Position numbers and translations under genes: made by a program. From Schlegelella_A sp963778525 (GTDB lineage: Bacteria; Pseudomonadota; Gammaproteobacteria; Burkholderiales; Burkholderiaceae_C): DNA of 64,000 nt. The stretch lies in NCBI GenBank assembly GCA_963778525.1, contig CAVZUJ010000009.1:248001-312000 (forward strand). The letters run 5' to 3'. Under the pieces are notes generated by a model. That model saw only the letters and a program-made list of their open reading frames with translations, made no database searches and was not told where the DNA came from. Below, piece by piece: positions 19,782-29,117 of this stretch (its first letter is position 1; each line of letters starts with the position of its first letter).

Positions 19782-21856
19782 ATGAACGCCGTGGTGAACC
19801 CGGTGCTGGTGGCTGTCGACACGCCGCTCCACGCCGGCCTGGACTCCTTGCTGAGCTACCGCAGCGAGCGCCCGCTCGCTGACGGAACGCTGGTACGCGT
19901 GCCCTTGGGCAAGCGCGAAGTTGCCGGCATCGTCTGGTCGGCGGCCGCCGTCGATGCGACGGACGAGAAAATTCGCGACGTCGCCGCGGTCTGCGATGGC
20001 ATCGAGCCCTTTTCGGCAAGCTGGCGCGCGCTCGTCGATTTCGCGGCGGCCTACTATCAACGCGGGGTCGGCGAGATCGCCCTGTCGGCGCTGCCGGTCG
20101 AGCTGCGCCGACTCGACAACGCCGGTCTCGCGAAGCGCCTGGCTCGTGCACGAAAGACGGCGGCGGCCACGGCCTCTTCGGCAACGCCCGCCAACGCGCC
20201 GATGCTGTCGAGCGAGCAAGCCGCGGCGACCGAACGCATCGCCGCAGCAATGCAGGCCGCCCTGCCCGGAACGATTCTTCTGCACGGCAGCACGGGCAGC
20301 GGCAAGACCGAGGTCTACCTGCGCGCCACCGGCGGTGGCGCTCGAGCAGAAGCGGCAGGCGCTGGTCCTGGTGCCCGAGATCAACCTCACGCCGCAGCTC
20401 GTCGCCCGCTTCGCCGAGCGCTTTCCCGGTCGCGTCATCGTTTCGCTGCACAGCGGCCTGACGCCCGCGGCGCGCCTTCGCCACTGGTTGCTGGCGCACG
20501 CCGGCATCGCAGACATCGTCCTCGGGACGCGCCTGGCGATCTTCGCTTCGTTGCCTGGCCTGGGCCTGATCGTCGTCGACGAGGAGCACGACCCGTCGTA
20601 CAAGCAGCAGGACGGGGCACGCTACTCGGCGCGCGACCTGGCCGTCTGGCGCGGTCACCACGAAGGCGTGCTGGTCGTGCTCGGCTCGGCGACGCCGGCG
20701 CTCGAGAGCTGGCATCGCGCCGAGGCCGGCCGCTATGTCCGCCTCGGCCTGCCGTCGCGGGTCGGCGGCGCCGCCTGGCCGGAGATCCGGCTCGTCGACA
20801 TGGGCCGGTTGCCGCGCACCCGCGGCAATGCGCCGGCCCTCGCACCGCCGCTGGTGGCGGCGATCGAGGCGCGGATCGAACGTGGCGAGCAGAGCCTGGT
20901 CTTTCTCAATCGGCGCGGCTATGCGCCGGTGCTGCACTGTCCCGAATGCGGCTGGAAAAGCGCTTGTCCGCATTGCAGCGCGTGGCGCGTCTTCCATCGC
21001 CAGGACCGGACCCTGCGCTGCCACCACTGCGGCCTGGCCGAAGCGGTGCCGCGAGCCTGCCCCGAGTGCGGCAATCCCGACATCGCACCGATCGGACGCG
21101 GCACGGAACGGCTCGAGGAGCAGTTGGGCGCGCTGCTGCCGGGCGCCCGCATCGCACGGATCGACGCCGACAGCACGCGCAGGAAGGGCGCCCTCGAAGC
21201 GCAGCTCGGCGCCGTCCACGCCGGCGAGGTCGACGTGCTCGTGGGCACGCAGATGATCGCCAAGGGACACGACTTCAGGCGCATCGGCCTGGTCGCCGCC
21301 GTCAATCCCGACAGCTCGCTCTTCAGCAGCGACTTCCGCGCGCCCGAGCGCCTGTTCGCGCTGCTGATGCAGGCCGCCGGTCGGGCCGGTCGCGACGCTG
21401 CGCAGGCGAGCAGGAGCGAGATGTGGGTCCAGACCTGGCATCCGGCGCACCCGCTCTACGCCGCCTTGCGGGCACACGACTTCGCCGCCTTCGCGAGCGA
21501 GCAGCTGAAGGAACGCGAGAGCGCCGGGCTGCCGCCCTATTCGCACCTCGCGGTGCTGCGCGCCGAAGCGAAGACGAGCGAAGCGGCGCGCGCCTTTCTT
21601 GCCGCGGCCGCAGAACGTGCGCAGAGCCTGGCCGAGGCCGGCTCGGTGATGGTCTACGCCCCGGTGCCGCTCGTCGTCGCGCGGGTGGCCGACGTCGAGC
21701 GCATGCAGATGCTGGTGGAAGCGAGCTCGCGCCGCGACCTGCAGGCGATGCTCGCGCGCCTGGCTGCCGCTGCTCTACGCCCTGCGGGCCGAGCGCAAGG
21801 CGCCGGAGGAGCGGCTGCTGCGCTGGGCCATCGACGTCGATCCGCTCGTCATCTGA
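19782..21856 (+). pseudogene. priA: Primosomal helicase PriA, two frameshifts
   Basis: PriA reloads DnaB at stalled forks, so the gene is usually essential or nearly so. The N-terminal DNA-binding domain (VAVDTPLHAGLDSLLSYRSE), Walker A (HGSTGSGKTEVYLRA), Walker B (IVVDEEHDPSYKQQDG), the eight-cysteine zinc module (CPEC, CPHC, CHHC, CPEC) and helicase motifs (VGTQMIAKGHDF, QAAGRAGRD) are all present. One extra base near 20332 and one near 21760 split the frame; removing both gives about 690 aa ending RLLRWAIDVDPLVI, as expected. I judge the gene intact in the organism. Confidence 0.92.
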
Positions 21857-22481
21857 CCGGCCGGGTCAGGTCGGCCAGCAGCAAGGTGGCGCGAACGAGG
21901 CTCTCGACCGCCTCGGTCAGGTTCGAAGGCGGCTCGAGCATCTCGATCTCGGCCAGCAGCGCATCGGCCTCTTCGAGGTCGTCGGCATCGAGGTGGCGGT
22001 AGAGCAGCGCCAGCGGCTCGAGCGTCGATGCCGCCGGCAACTCCATGACGCCGGGAAAGAGCTCGAAGGCCGTGGCGATGCCCGCAACCCACGGATACAC
22101 CGCCTCGGCCGCATCGCCGCCACCGTCGTCGTCGAGCTCGAAGACCCAGGGATCGAACCAGCGGCGCTCGCCGATCGCGGCATCGAGCTCGGCATGGCGA
22201 CGCAGCGCGAGCGCATGCAACGGTGCGGCGTCGTAGCCGCTCGGCAAGGGTCGGCCGTCGTGGTCGACGACGCAGGCCAGCCAGCGTTCGCGCGCTATCC
22301 GCTCCGGCTGCACCAGCACGCCGCAGAGAAAGCCGTCGAGCGACGAGACGTCGAGCGGCTCGAGCGGCGCCGGAACCGCATCGAGCAAACGCTGCAGCGC
22401 GTCGATCTCGCGTTCGGACAGCGGGGCGGCGTGCCGGGTGGGCGCTGGCGCGCCCGGCCGGCCGGGTGGCACGCGTCTCAC
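21849..22481 (-). CDS. YecA/UPF0149-family protein
   Basis: This 210-residue acidic protein has the YecA N-terminal core (LSEREIDALQRLLDAV, SSLDGFLCGVLVQPERI), then FDPWVFELDDDGGGD, EAVYPWVAGIATAFELFPGV and a leucine-rich acidic end. Proteins of this family are of unknown function; some carry a C-terminal SEC-C zinc motif, which is absent here. The GTG start at 22481 overlaps the thioesterase stop by 4 nt (GTGA), indicating coupling. Its stop overlaps the end of priA on the other strand. Confidence 0.8.
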   Translation of the reverse strand: MRRVPPGRPGAPAPTRHAAPLSEREIDALQRLLDAVPAPLEPLDVSSLDGFLCGVLVQPERIARERWLACVVDHDGRPLPSGYDAAPLHALALRRHAELDAAIGERRWFDPWVFELDDDGGGDAAEAVYPWVAGIATAFELFPGVMELPAASTLEPLALLYRHLDADDLEEADALLAEIEMLEPPSNLTEAVESLVRATLLLADLTRPVR

Positions 22482-22891
22482 CACAGGATCAGCTGCGTGC
22501 AGCGAAAGAGCGCGAGCCTGCGATCGCCGGGGCCGAACACGGTGGCCGACCAGACTTGCGTCGTGCGACCGAGATGCTCGGCGCGGGCCTCGGTACGAAT
22601 CGTCCCTTCGCGCGCCGTGCCGAGAAAATTGCTCTTCAGCTCGACCGTGGTGAAGTTCTTCGCACCTTGCGGCAGGTGTGCGATGCAGGCGTAGCCGCAG
22701 GCCGAATCGGCCAGCAGCAGCACGCTGGCGGCATGCAGGTAGCCGTTCGGCGCCCACATCCACGGCTGCAGCACGACCTCGGCATCGAGCCGGCCCTCCT
22801 CGATGCGCGTGACGACCAGGCCGAACCGGCCGGGCAGCGAATCGACCTGACCCTGATGCAGCCGTTCGGCGGTGATCTCGGATCGCAGCAT
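22478..22891 (-). CDS. PaaI-type hot-dog acyl-CoA thioesterase
   Basis: This 137-residue hot-dog fold protein has the central helix region MWAPNGYLHAASVLLLADSA, followed by CGYACIAHLP and NFTTVELKSNFLGTAREGTI, typical of the PaaI/YbgC-like group that hydrolyses acyl-CoA thioesters. The usual catalytic Asp/Glu of the helix is replaced by the H-A-A-S segment, so the exact subgroup is uncertain. It is co-translated with the YecA-like gene and lies divergent from the semialdehyde dehydrogenase. Confidence 0.82.
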   Translation of the reverse strand: MLRSEITAERLHQGQVDSLPGRFGLVVTRIEEGRLDAEVVLQPWMWAPNGYLHAASVLLLADSACGYACIAHLPQGAKNFTTVELKSNFLGTAREGTIRTEARAEHLGRTTQVWSATVFGPGDRRLALFRCTQLILW

Positions 22892-23047
22892 CGTTTGATC
22901 TTCTCCGGTTTGGCGAGTGTTCGTGGGCGCCTCGTCGCGAGCTTAGCGGTCCGGGCGGCGCCACGCTGTCGCCAAGGGTTCAGGGCGACCCGCGCGATCG
23001 ATTGGCGGATACTGGCGCAAGCGTTCACGACTCAGGAGAGACCCGTC

Positions 23048-24568
23048 ATGGGAGCCAACGAAGCATTCACCAGCAGCGCCGAGATCGGCCACGTCATCAA
23101 CGGCCGGCCGGTGGCCGGAACGAGCGGCCGCCGCCAGGCGGTCTACAACCCCGCCACCGGCGCCGTGACGCGCCAGGTTGCGCTCGCTTCGGTCGCGGAA
23201 GTCGACGCTGCCGTCGCTGCCGCCAAGGCCGCCTGGCCGGCCTGGGCCGGTACCTCGCCCTTGCGCCGCGCCCGCATCCTCAACGCCTTTCTCGGCCTGC
23301 TGAACCAGCATCGCGACGCGCTCGCGGCGATGATCACCTCGGAGCACGGCAAGGTCTTCACCGACGCGCAGGGCGAAGTCACGCGCGGCATCGACGTCGT
23401 CGAGTTCGCGTGCGGCATTCCGCAACTGCTGAAGGGCGACTACACCGAACAGGTTTCCACCGGCATCGACAACTGGACGATGCGCCAGCCGCTCGGCGTG
23501 GTCGCCGGCATCACCCCGTTCAATTTCCCATGCATGGTGCCGATGTGGATGTTCCCGGTGGCGATCGCTTGCGGCAACTGCTTCGTGCTGAAGCCGAGCG
23601 AGCGCGATCCGTCGGCCTCGCTCTTGATGGCCGAGCTGCTGAAGCAGGCGGGCCTGCCGGACGGCGTCTTCAGCGTCGTGCAAGGCGACAAGGTCGCGGT
23701 GGATGCGCTGCTCGCGAATCCGGACGTGAAGGCGGTGAGCTTCGTCGGCTCGACCCCGATCGCCCGCTACATCTACGAGACCGGCGCGCGAAACGGCAAG
23801 CGCGTGCAGGCGCTCGGCGGCGCCAAGAACCACATGGTCGTCATGCCCGACGCCAACCTCGACCAGGCGGTCGACGCGCTGGTGGGTGCCGCGTACGGGT
23901 CGGCCGGCGAGCGCTGCATGGCGATCTCGGTGGCCGTGCTCGTGGGCGACATCGCCGACCGGATCGTTCCGCTGGTGGCCGAGCGCGCCAAGGGCCTGAT
24001 CGTCAAGAACGGCATGGAGCTCGATGCCGAGATGGGCCCGCTGGTAACGAAGGAAGCGAAGGCTCGCGTCGACTCCTATATCGCCTCGGGCATCGGCGAC
24101 GGCGCGACGCTCGCCGCGGATGGCCGCAAGCTCTCGGTCCAGGGCCACGAAGCCGGCTTCTTCACGGGCGGCACGCTGTTCGACCACGTCACGCCCGCGA
24201 TGAAGATCTACCGCGAGGAAATCTTCGGCCCCGTGCTCTCCTGCGTTCGCGTGGCCGATTTCGAAGCGGCGCTGAAGCTCGTCAACGAGCACGAGTTCGG
24301 CAACGGCGTGGCCTGCTTCACGAGCGACGGCAACGTCGCGCGCGAGTTCGCGCGGCGGGTCGAGGTGGGCATGGTCGGGATCAACGTGCCGATCCCGGTG
24401 CCGATGGCCTGGCATGGTTTCGGCGGCTGGAAGTCGAGCATGTTCGGCGACATGCATGCCTATGGCGAAGAGGGCGTGCGCTTCTATACGCGACAGAAGT
24501 CGGTGATGCAGCGCTGGCCCGAATCGACGCCGAAGGGCGCCGAGTTCGTCATGCCGACGTCGAAGTAG
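23048..24568 (+). CDS. mmsA: Methylmalonate-semialdehyde dehydrogenase (acylating)
   Basis: This 506-residue ALDH-superfamily enzyme converts (methyl)malonate semialdehyde to propionyl- or acetyl-CoA in valine and inositol breakdown. Signatures are the cofactor region GITPFNFPCMVPMWMFP, the catalytic cysteine in YGSAGERCMAIS, GGAKNHMVVMPDA, EEIFGPVLSCVRV and VPIPVPMAWHGFGGWKSS, the last being characteristic of MMSDH. The ribosome site CAGGAGAG sits just before the ATG at 23048. No mmsB or other valine genes flank it. It converges on the small secreted protein with a 2-bp gap. Confidence 0.93.
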   Translation: MGANEAFTSSAEIGHVINGRPVAGTSGRRQAVYNPATGAVTRQVALASVAEVDAAVAAAKAAWPAWAGTSPLRRARILNAFLGLLNQHRDALAAMITSEHGKVFTDAQGEVTRGIDVVEFACGIPQLLKGDYTEQVSTGIDNWTMRQPLGVVAGITPFNFPCMVPMWMFPVAIACGNCFVLKPSERDPSASLLMAELLKQAGLPDGVFSVVQGDKVAVDALLANPDVKAVSFVGSTPIARYIYETGARNGKRVQALGGAKNHMVVMPDANLDQAVDALVGAAYGSAGERCMAISVAVLVGDIADRIVPLVAERAKGLIVKNGMELDAEMGPLVTKEAKARVDSYIASGIGDGATLAADGRKLSVQGHEAGFFTGGTLFDHVTPAMKIYREEIFGPVLSCVRVADFEAALKLVNEHEFGNGVACFTSDGNVAREFARRVEVGMVGINVPIPVPMAWHGFGGWKSSMFGDMHAYGEEGVRFYTRQKSVMQRWPESTPKGAEFVMPTSK

Positions 24569-24570
24569 TC

Positions 24571-24996
24571 TCAGCCGCCCGCCAAACGCCAGTTCAGCGT
24601 TCGCGTCGACGCATCCACGTCGACGGCCTGCTGCGAGCTCTTGCCTTCGTACGTTGCCGTCACCGTGTAGCGGCCCGGCGGCAGCTTGACGAGCAGCCAT
24701 GGGCCGGCGCGATCGAGATCGAACACCTCTCCACTGCGTCCCTTGACGGCCACGTGGTCAGCCACGAGGTATTCGCCGCCCGCATTGCTGAACACGAGCT
24801 TCAGGCCGAACCCGTTCTGCATCGCCGTGATTGCGTCGCGCGCTTCGGTGCCGACACCGCCATTGACGTAGTCGATGCCGCCGACCGAACGCAACTGCGG
24901 CGCAGGCGCCGCACCTGCACCCGACTGCGCCAGGGCCAGCTCAGCGGAATTGATGGCCAGAAGGACGGTCAAGGCGAATCGAAAAGTGCTGCGCAT
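24571..24996 (-). CDS. Small secreted protein with carboxypeptidase-regulatory-like domain
   Basis: This 141-residue protein has a signal peptide (about 1-23, ending ALAQ) and a beta-rich C-terminal half: EYLVADHVAVKGRSGEVFDL, PWLLVKLPPGRYTVTATYEG, then QQAVDVDASTRTLNWRL. The LPPGRYTVTATYEGK segment is typical of CarboxypepD_reg/PEGA-like beta sandwiches in periplasmic proteins. Its role is unknown. Confidence 0.75.
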   Translation of the reverse strand: MRSTFRFALTVLLAINSAELALAQSGAGAAPAPQLRSVGGIDYVNGGVGTEARDAITAMQNGFGLKLVFSNAGGEYLVADHVAVKGRSGEVFDLDRAGPWLLVKLPPGRYTVTATYEGKSSQQAVDVDASTRTLNWRLAGG

Positions 24997-25095
24997 GATG
25001 GGCTCCGGCGATCAGACGAGGAGCATGCGCCTGCGGCCGCGCCGCCGCCGTCGGCCCCGGTCGCCATGCGGCGTCGGACGGGTCCGACCGGAGGC

Positions 25096-25899
25096 TCAGA
25101 TCTTCTCGGTCTCGCCCGCCGCCGGCTGCCAGCGCATCAGGCGCTTCTCGATGCGCCCGACGGCGGCGTCGAGCGCGAGCGCAAATATGGTCAGCACGAC
25201 GATGCCGGCCATCACCGTGTCGATGTCGAACGAGCCCTCGGCCTGCAGGATCAGGTAGCCAACGCCACGCGACGAGCCGAGGTATTCGCCGACCACCGCG
25301 CCGACGAAGGCGAGGCCGACCGAGGTATGCAGCGAGCTGAAGACCCAGCTCGTGGCGCTCGGCAGATAGACGTGCCGCAGGAGCTGCTTGCGCGACGCGC
25401 CGAGCATGCGTGCGTTGGCCAGCACCACCGGGCTCACCTCCTTGACGCCCTGGTAGACGTTGAAGAAGACGATGAAGAACACCAGCGTGACGCCGAGCGC
25501 GACCTTGCTGGCGATGCCGAGGCCGAACCAGACCGCGAAGATCGGCGCCAGGATCACGCGCGGCATGCTGTTGAGCGCCTTGATGTAGGGATCGGTGATC
25601 GCGCCGGCGAGCGGGCTGAGCGCCAGCCAGAGACCGCAGGCCAGGCCGAGCACGGTGCCGATGCCGAAGGCGAGCACCGTCTCGACCAGCGTGACCCAGA
25701 GATGCTCGTAGATGTCGGCGTGGACGAAGAACCAGTCCCAGATGCGGCCGAAGACCTTCAGCGGCTCGCCGAAGAAGAACGCCGCCTGGCGATCGTTGTC
25801 GAACATGAAGTTGGGCAGGAGGCCCGGCGCCGTCAGCGCGTACCAGACGACCAGGATCACGACGAGCAGCCCGAGCTGCCAGGCGCGCAGGAATTTCAT
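25096..25899 (-). CDS. NitT/TauT-type ABC transporter permease
   Basis: This 267-residue inner-membrane protein has six hydrophobic helices and the binding-protein-dependent transport motif LGASRKQLLRHVYLPSATSW, the loop that contacts the ATPase. SsuC/TauC-like features include NSMPRVILAPIFAVWFGLG and the C-terminal AGIVVLTIFALALDAAVGRI. It is the last gene of a receptor-ATPase-permease set. The family imports nitrate, sulfonates, taurine, thiamine precursors or riboflavin-like compounds; the substrate here is not evident. Confidence 0.88.
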   Translation of the reverse strand: MKFLRAWQLGLLVVILVVWYALTAPGLLPNFMFDNDRQAAFFFGEPLKVFGRIWDWFFVHADIYEHLWVTLVETVLAFGIGTVLGLACGLWLALSPLAGAITDPYIKALNSMPRVILAPIFAVWFGLGIASKVALGVTLVFFIVFFNVYQGVKEVSPVVLANARMLGASRKQLLRHVYLPSATSWVFSSLHTSVGLAFVGAVVGEYLGSSRGVGYLILQAEGSFDIDTVMAGIVVLTIFALALDAAVGRIEKRLMRWQPAAGETEKI

Positions 25900-25915
25900 G
25901 AGGCCCGGCGCCGGA

Positions 25916-26737
25916 TCATGCCGCCAGCTGCTGCCGATAGCCGGCCAGCACCTCTTCGCGCAGCACCGACCAGATCGCCTGGTGCAGCTCGACGAAGCGC
26001 GGTGTCGCGCGCACCTCGGCGACGTCGCGCGGCCGCGGCAGGTCGATCGCGAACTCGCCGATCGGATGCGAGCCCGGCCCGGCGGAGAGGCAGACGACGC
26101 GGTCGCTCATGGCGATCGCCTCGTCGAGATCGTGGGTGATGAAGAGCACGGCCTTCTTCTTCTCGGCCCACAGGCCCAGCAGCTCGTTCTCCATGAGCTG
26201 GCGTGTCTGCACGTCGAGCGCGGAGAAGGGCTCGTCCATCAGGATGATGTCGGGGTCGAGGACGAGCGTCTGCGCCAGGCTGACGCGCTTGCGCATTCCG
26301 CCTGAAAGCTGATGCGGATAGCGGTCGGAGAACCCGCCGAGGCCGACACGCCTGAGCCAGTCGTGGGCGCGGACGTCGGCATCGGCGACGGCGCGAAACT
26401 CGAGGCCGGCGGCGACGTTGCCGAGGGCGGTGCGCCACGGCATCAGGCTTTCGGCCTGGAACATGTAGCCGGCGCGGCGATTGATGCCTGTCAGCGGTTC
26501 GCCGAAGACTTCGATCCGGCCGCTGCTCGGCGCGAGCAGCCCGGCGGCGACATTGAGCAGCGTGCTCTTGCCGCAGCCGGTCGGCCCGACCACCGAGACG
26601 AACTCGCCGGCGCCGATGGCGAGCGTGACGTCGCTGACCGCGCAGTAGCGCCGGCTCGGATCGTCGCGCGCCGCGAAGACGCAGGAGACGTCGTCGAGGC
26701 GAAGCGCCTGCGAGGCAGGGGAGCCGGGTTCGGTCAA
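25916..26737 (-). CDS. NitT/TauT-type ABC transporter ATPase
   Basis: This 273-residue ATPase has Walker A GPTGCGKST, Q-loop FQAESLMPW, signature LSGGMRKRVSLAQ, Walker B IILMDEPFSALD and H-loop FITHDLDEA. It powers the adjacent permease. No ATG fits the N-terminus; a TTG at 26737 (reading TEPGSPASQALRLDDVSCVF) is the most plausible start. It sits 35 nt downstream of the receptor gene stop and 16 nt upstream of the permease. Confidence 0.9.
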   Translation of the reverse strand: MTEPGSPASQALRLDDVSCVFAARDDPSRRYCAVSDVTLAIGAGEFVSVVGPTGCGKSTLLNVAAGLLAPSSGRIEVFGEPLTGINRRAGYMFQAESLMPWRTALGNVAAGLEFRAVADADVRAHDWLRRVGLGGFSDRYPHQLSGGMRKRVSLAQTLVLDPDIILMDEPFSALDVQTRQLMENELLGLWAEKKKAVLFITHDLDEAIAMSDRVVCLSAGPGSHPIGEFAIDLPRPRDVAEVRATPRFVELHQAIWSVLREEVLAGYRQQLAA

Positions 26738-26772
26738 GGCGAGAGCGTGACGACAGTGGCCAGGAATGCCGC

Positions 26773-27798
26773 TCAGCCCTTCGCGTACTTCGCGTCGGCG
26801 CGCTTGACGTAGTCGTTGGTCCAGACCGCGGCCAGGTCGATCTTGCCGTTCGCGATTTCCGGATCGATGCTGGCCAGCGCCCGGCGCGCCGTCTCGGCGC
26901 CGGCTTCCGGAATCATGCCGTCGGGCGACAGGGCGCCCTTGGCAGCGAGAAAGGCATCGACGTAGACGGCGCGATCGCCGAGCAGATAGCTCTCCGGGAC
27001 CGCCTTGATGATGTCGCCGGCGCCGGCGGCATGAATCCATTTGTCGGCGCGCACGATCGCATTGGCGAGCGCCTGCGTCGTCGCCGGGTACTTGTCGATG
27101 AAGGTCTGCTGCGTGTAGAGGCAGCCGGCCGGCATCGGGCCGCCGAAGATCCTGTCGGCCTCGGCGACGACGCGCGTGTCGGAAACGATCTTCAGGTCGC
27201 CGGAACGCGAGAGCAGCGTGATCACCGGATCGAGGTTGGAGATCGCGTCGATCTGCCCGGCCCGCATCGCCGCCACCGCGCCGTTGCCAGCGCCGACGCC
27301 GATGATCGAGACGTCGTTCGGCTTCAGTCCGGCCTTGGCGAGAACGAAGTTCGCCAGCACCTGGGTCGACGACCCCGGCGCCGTGACGCCGAGCTTCTTG
27401 CCCTTGAGATCGGCCGGCGTCTTGTAGTTCGGCATCGTCTTCGGGTTCACGCCGAGCACGATCTGCGGCGCGCGGCCTTGCAGCACGAAGGCGCGCAGGC
27501 GCTGGCCCTTGACCTGCATGTTGATGGTGTGCTCGAAGGCGCCCGAGGTGACGTCGGCGCTGCCGCCGACGAGCGCCTGCAGGGCGCGCGAGCCGCCCGC
27601 GAAGTCGGCGATCGTGATGTCGAGACCTTCGTCCTTGAAGTAGCCTTGGGTCTCGGCGATCGTCAGCGGCAGGTAGTAGAGAAGGTTCTTGCCGCCCACC
27701 GCGATCGTGAGCTTGGGTTTTTCCAGCGCCTGGGCGCGAACGAAACCGGGCAGCGCCAGCGCGGCGACGCTGGCGGAAAGAAGGGTGCGGCGTCGCAT
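26773..27798 (-). CDS. NitT/TauT-type ABC transporter substrate-binding protein
   Basis: This 341-residue periplasmic receptor starts with a twin-arginine-like leader (MRRRTLLSASVAALALPGFV, cleaved near RAQ). The NMT1/SsuA fold is seen in YYLPLTIAETQGYFKDEGLD, GGSADVTSGAFEHTINMQVK, DLKGKKLGVTAPGSSTQVLA and MRAGQIDAISNLDPVITLL. It is the first gene of the ABC operon. Binding-site residues do not let me name the ligand; aliphatic sulfonate, nitrate-like or pyrimidine-precursor ligands are all possible. Confidence 0.88.
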   Translation of the reverse strand: MRRRTLLSASVAALALPGFVRAQALEKPKLTIAVGGKNLLYYLPLTIAETQGYFKDEGLDITIADFAGGSRALQALVGGSADVTSGAFEHTINMQVKGQRLRAFVLQGRAPQIVLGVNPKTMPNYKTPADLKGKKLGVTAPGSSTQVLANFVLAKAGLKPNDVSIIGVGAGNGAVAAMRAGQIDAISNLDPVITLLSRSGDLKIVSDTRVVAEADRIFGGPMPAGCLYTQQTFIDKYPATTQALANAIVRADKWIHAAGAGDIIKAVPESYLLGDRAVYVDAFLAAKGALSPDGMIPEAGAETARRALASIDPEIANGKIDLAAVWTNDYVKRADAKYAKG

Positions 27799-27878
27799 GC
27801 GACTGTCTCCGTCGTGATCGGGGCACCACTGTAGCGAATGCGCACCGCGCCGCGCACCCTGATCTCCCCGGAGACGAC

Positions 27879-28895
27879 TCAGCCGGCGTCGGCAGCAAGT
27901 TGTCCCACCGGAACGGTGAAGGTGCGGTCGATCGTTCCGTCCTTGCCGTCGTCGACCGCGATGGTGGCGCTGCCGTTGGCCACGGTGACGGTGATGACGG
28001 CGTTCGGCAGGGTGATCGTCCACAGGCCCGAGGCCGGGATGCCGTCGGCGGCGTAAGTGATGCCACCACTGGTGGCAACGCTGTAGCTGAACGAGGCGTT
28101 GGGCAGCGTGCCGGCCAGGGAATGATGGCCGTCGATGCTGCTCGACTGCAGCGTGCCGCCGACCAGCGTCGCGGTGCGCACGATATCGGCGTTGCTCAGG
28201 GTAAAGCTGCTCGAGCGGGCGTTGTAGTGCGTTGCCAGGGTCAGGCTCGGCGATACGAAATGGCTCGACAGATGGACGGTGCCGTCGGGGTCGGTGCTGA
28301 CGCTGTATTGCCGCTCGGTGCTGCCGTTCAGGACGGCGCCGCCGCGCGGCAGCGTCAGCGACAGGTTGCTGGCCGTCATCGACAGGTCGAGCGCGCCGTT
28401 GGCGCTGTCGCCGCTCGCGCCCAGCACCGTCAAGGACAGCGCGCCGTCGAGTTGCGCCAGGCCGGCCACGCCGGTGCAGGCCGCGTAGCTCACCTGGTAG
28501 ACCTCGCCGGCATCGAGCTGGCCGTTCGCTTCGCTCTGCGGCGTGCCGCCGGTGATGGACACCGTCGCCGTACCGCCGCCCGGACAGGCGCGGGTCGAGG
28601 CGAGCAATGGATGGGCATCGGCTGCCAGCGCCTGCGAGCGGCCGGCCGCGGAGGTGCCCGCGCCCGCGGCGATCATCGTCTGGGCGGCCAGCACCGCACC
28701 ATCGGCCACGCTCATCGTGTCGCTGCCGATCTGCGCCGAATTGGCTGCATAGATCGTTGCCGTGGCGGCGTCGATGGCAGCGCTGCCGTCGTCGGAACCA
28801 CCGCCGCCGCAAGCGGCGAGCAGGGCAGCAGCGAGAACGGAAAGGGCGAGCGCGCCAGCGCTCGAGGCGGAGGCGGATGAAGCGGGTCGTTGCAT
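27879..28895 (-). CDS. Putative lipoprotein of unknown function, 338 aa
   Basis: The leader ends in a clear lipobox (LAAALLAACGGGGSDDGSAA), so the mature protein is probably anchored in the outer membrane by its cysteine. The rest is Ser/Thr/Gly/Ala-rich beta-prone sequence without enzyme motifs. It includes TPQSEANGQLDAGEVYQVSY and DPDGTVHLSSHFVSPSLTL and ends with an Asp-rich DDGKDGTIDRTF. It lies divergent from the trypsin-like protease, with 222 bp between them, and converges on nothing known. I do not assign a function. Confidence 0.75.
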   Translation of the reverse strand: MQRPASSASASSAGALALSVLAAALLAACGGGGSDDGSAAIDAATATIYAANSAQIGSDTMSVADGAVLAAQTMIAAGAGTSAAGRSQALAADAHPLLASTRACPGGGTATVSITGGTPQSEANGQLDAGEVYQVSYAACTGVAGLAQLDGALSLTVLGASGDSANGALDLSMTASNLSLTLPRGGAVLNGSTERQYSVSTDPDGTVHLSSHFVSPSLTLATHYNARSSSFTLSNADIVRTATLVGGTLQSSSIDGHHSLAGTLPNASFSYSVATSGGITYAADGIPASGLWTITLPNAVITVTVANGSATIAVDDGKDGTIDRTFTVPVGQLAADAG

Positions 28896-29117
28896 GAGGG
28901 TTCTCCTGGCGAGGTGGGGCAGGCCGGGCCGGTTGCCGCGCGCCTTGAGCCGCAGTGTCGAAAGCGCGAGTTGCTGTGGCGTGAGGCGAAGGACCGCAGC
29001 TGTGAGCAGCGATGTCGCAACCCCGCGTCTGTCATCGTTTGTCACGGCTGCGAACGAGGCTCGCCCTTGCCGAGTGCCGGCATGGGTCTTTGCGCTGCCC
29101 TCGTAGAATGCTTTTGG

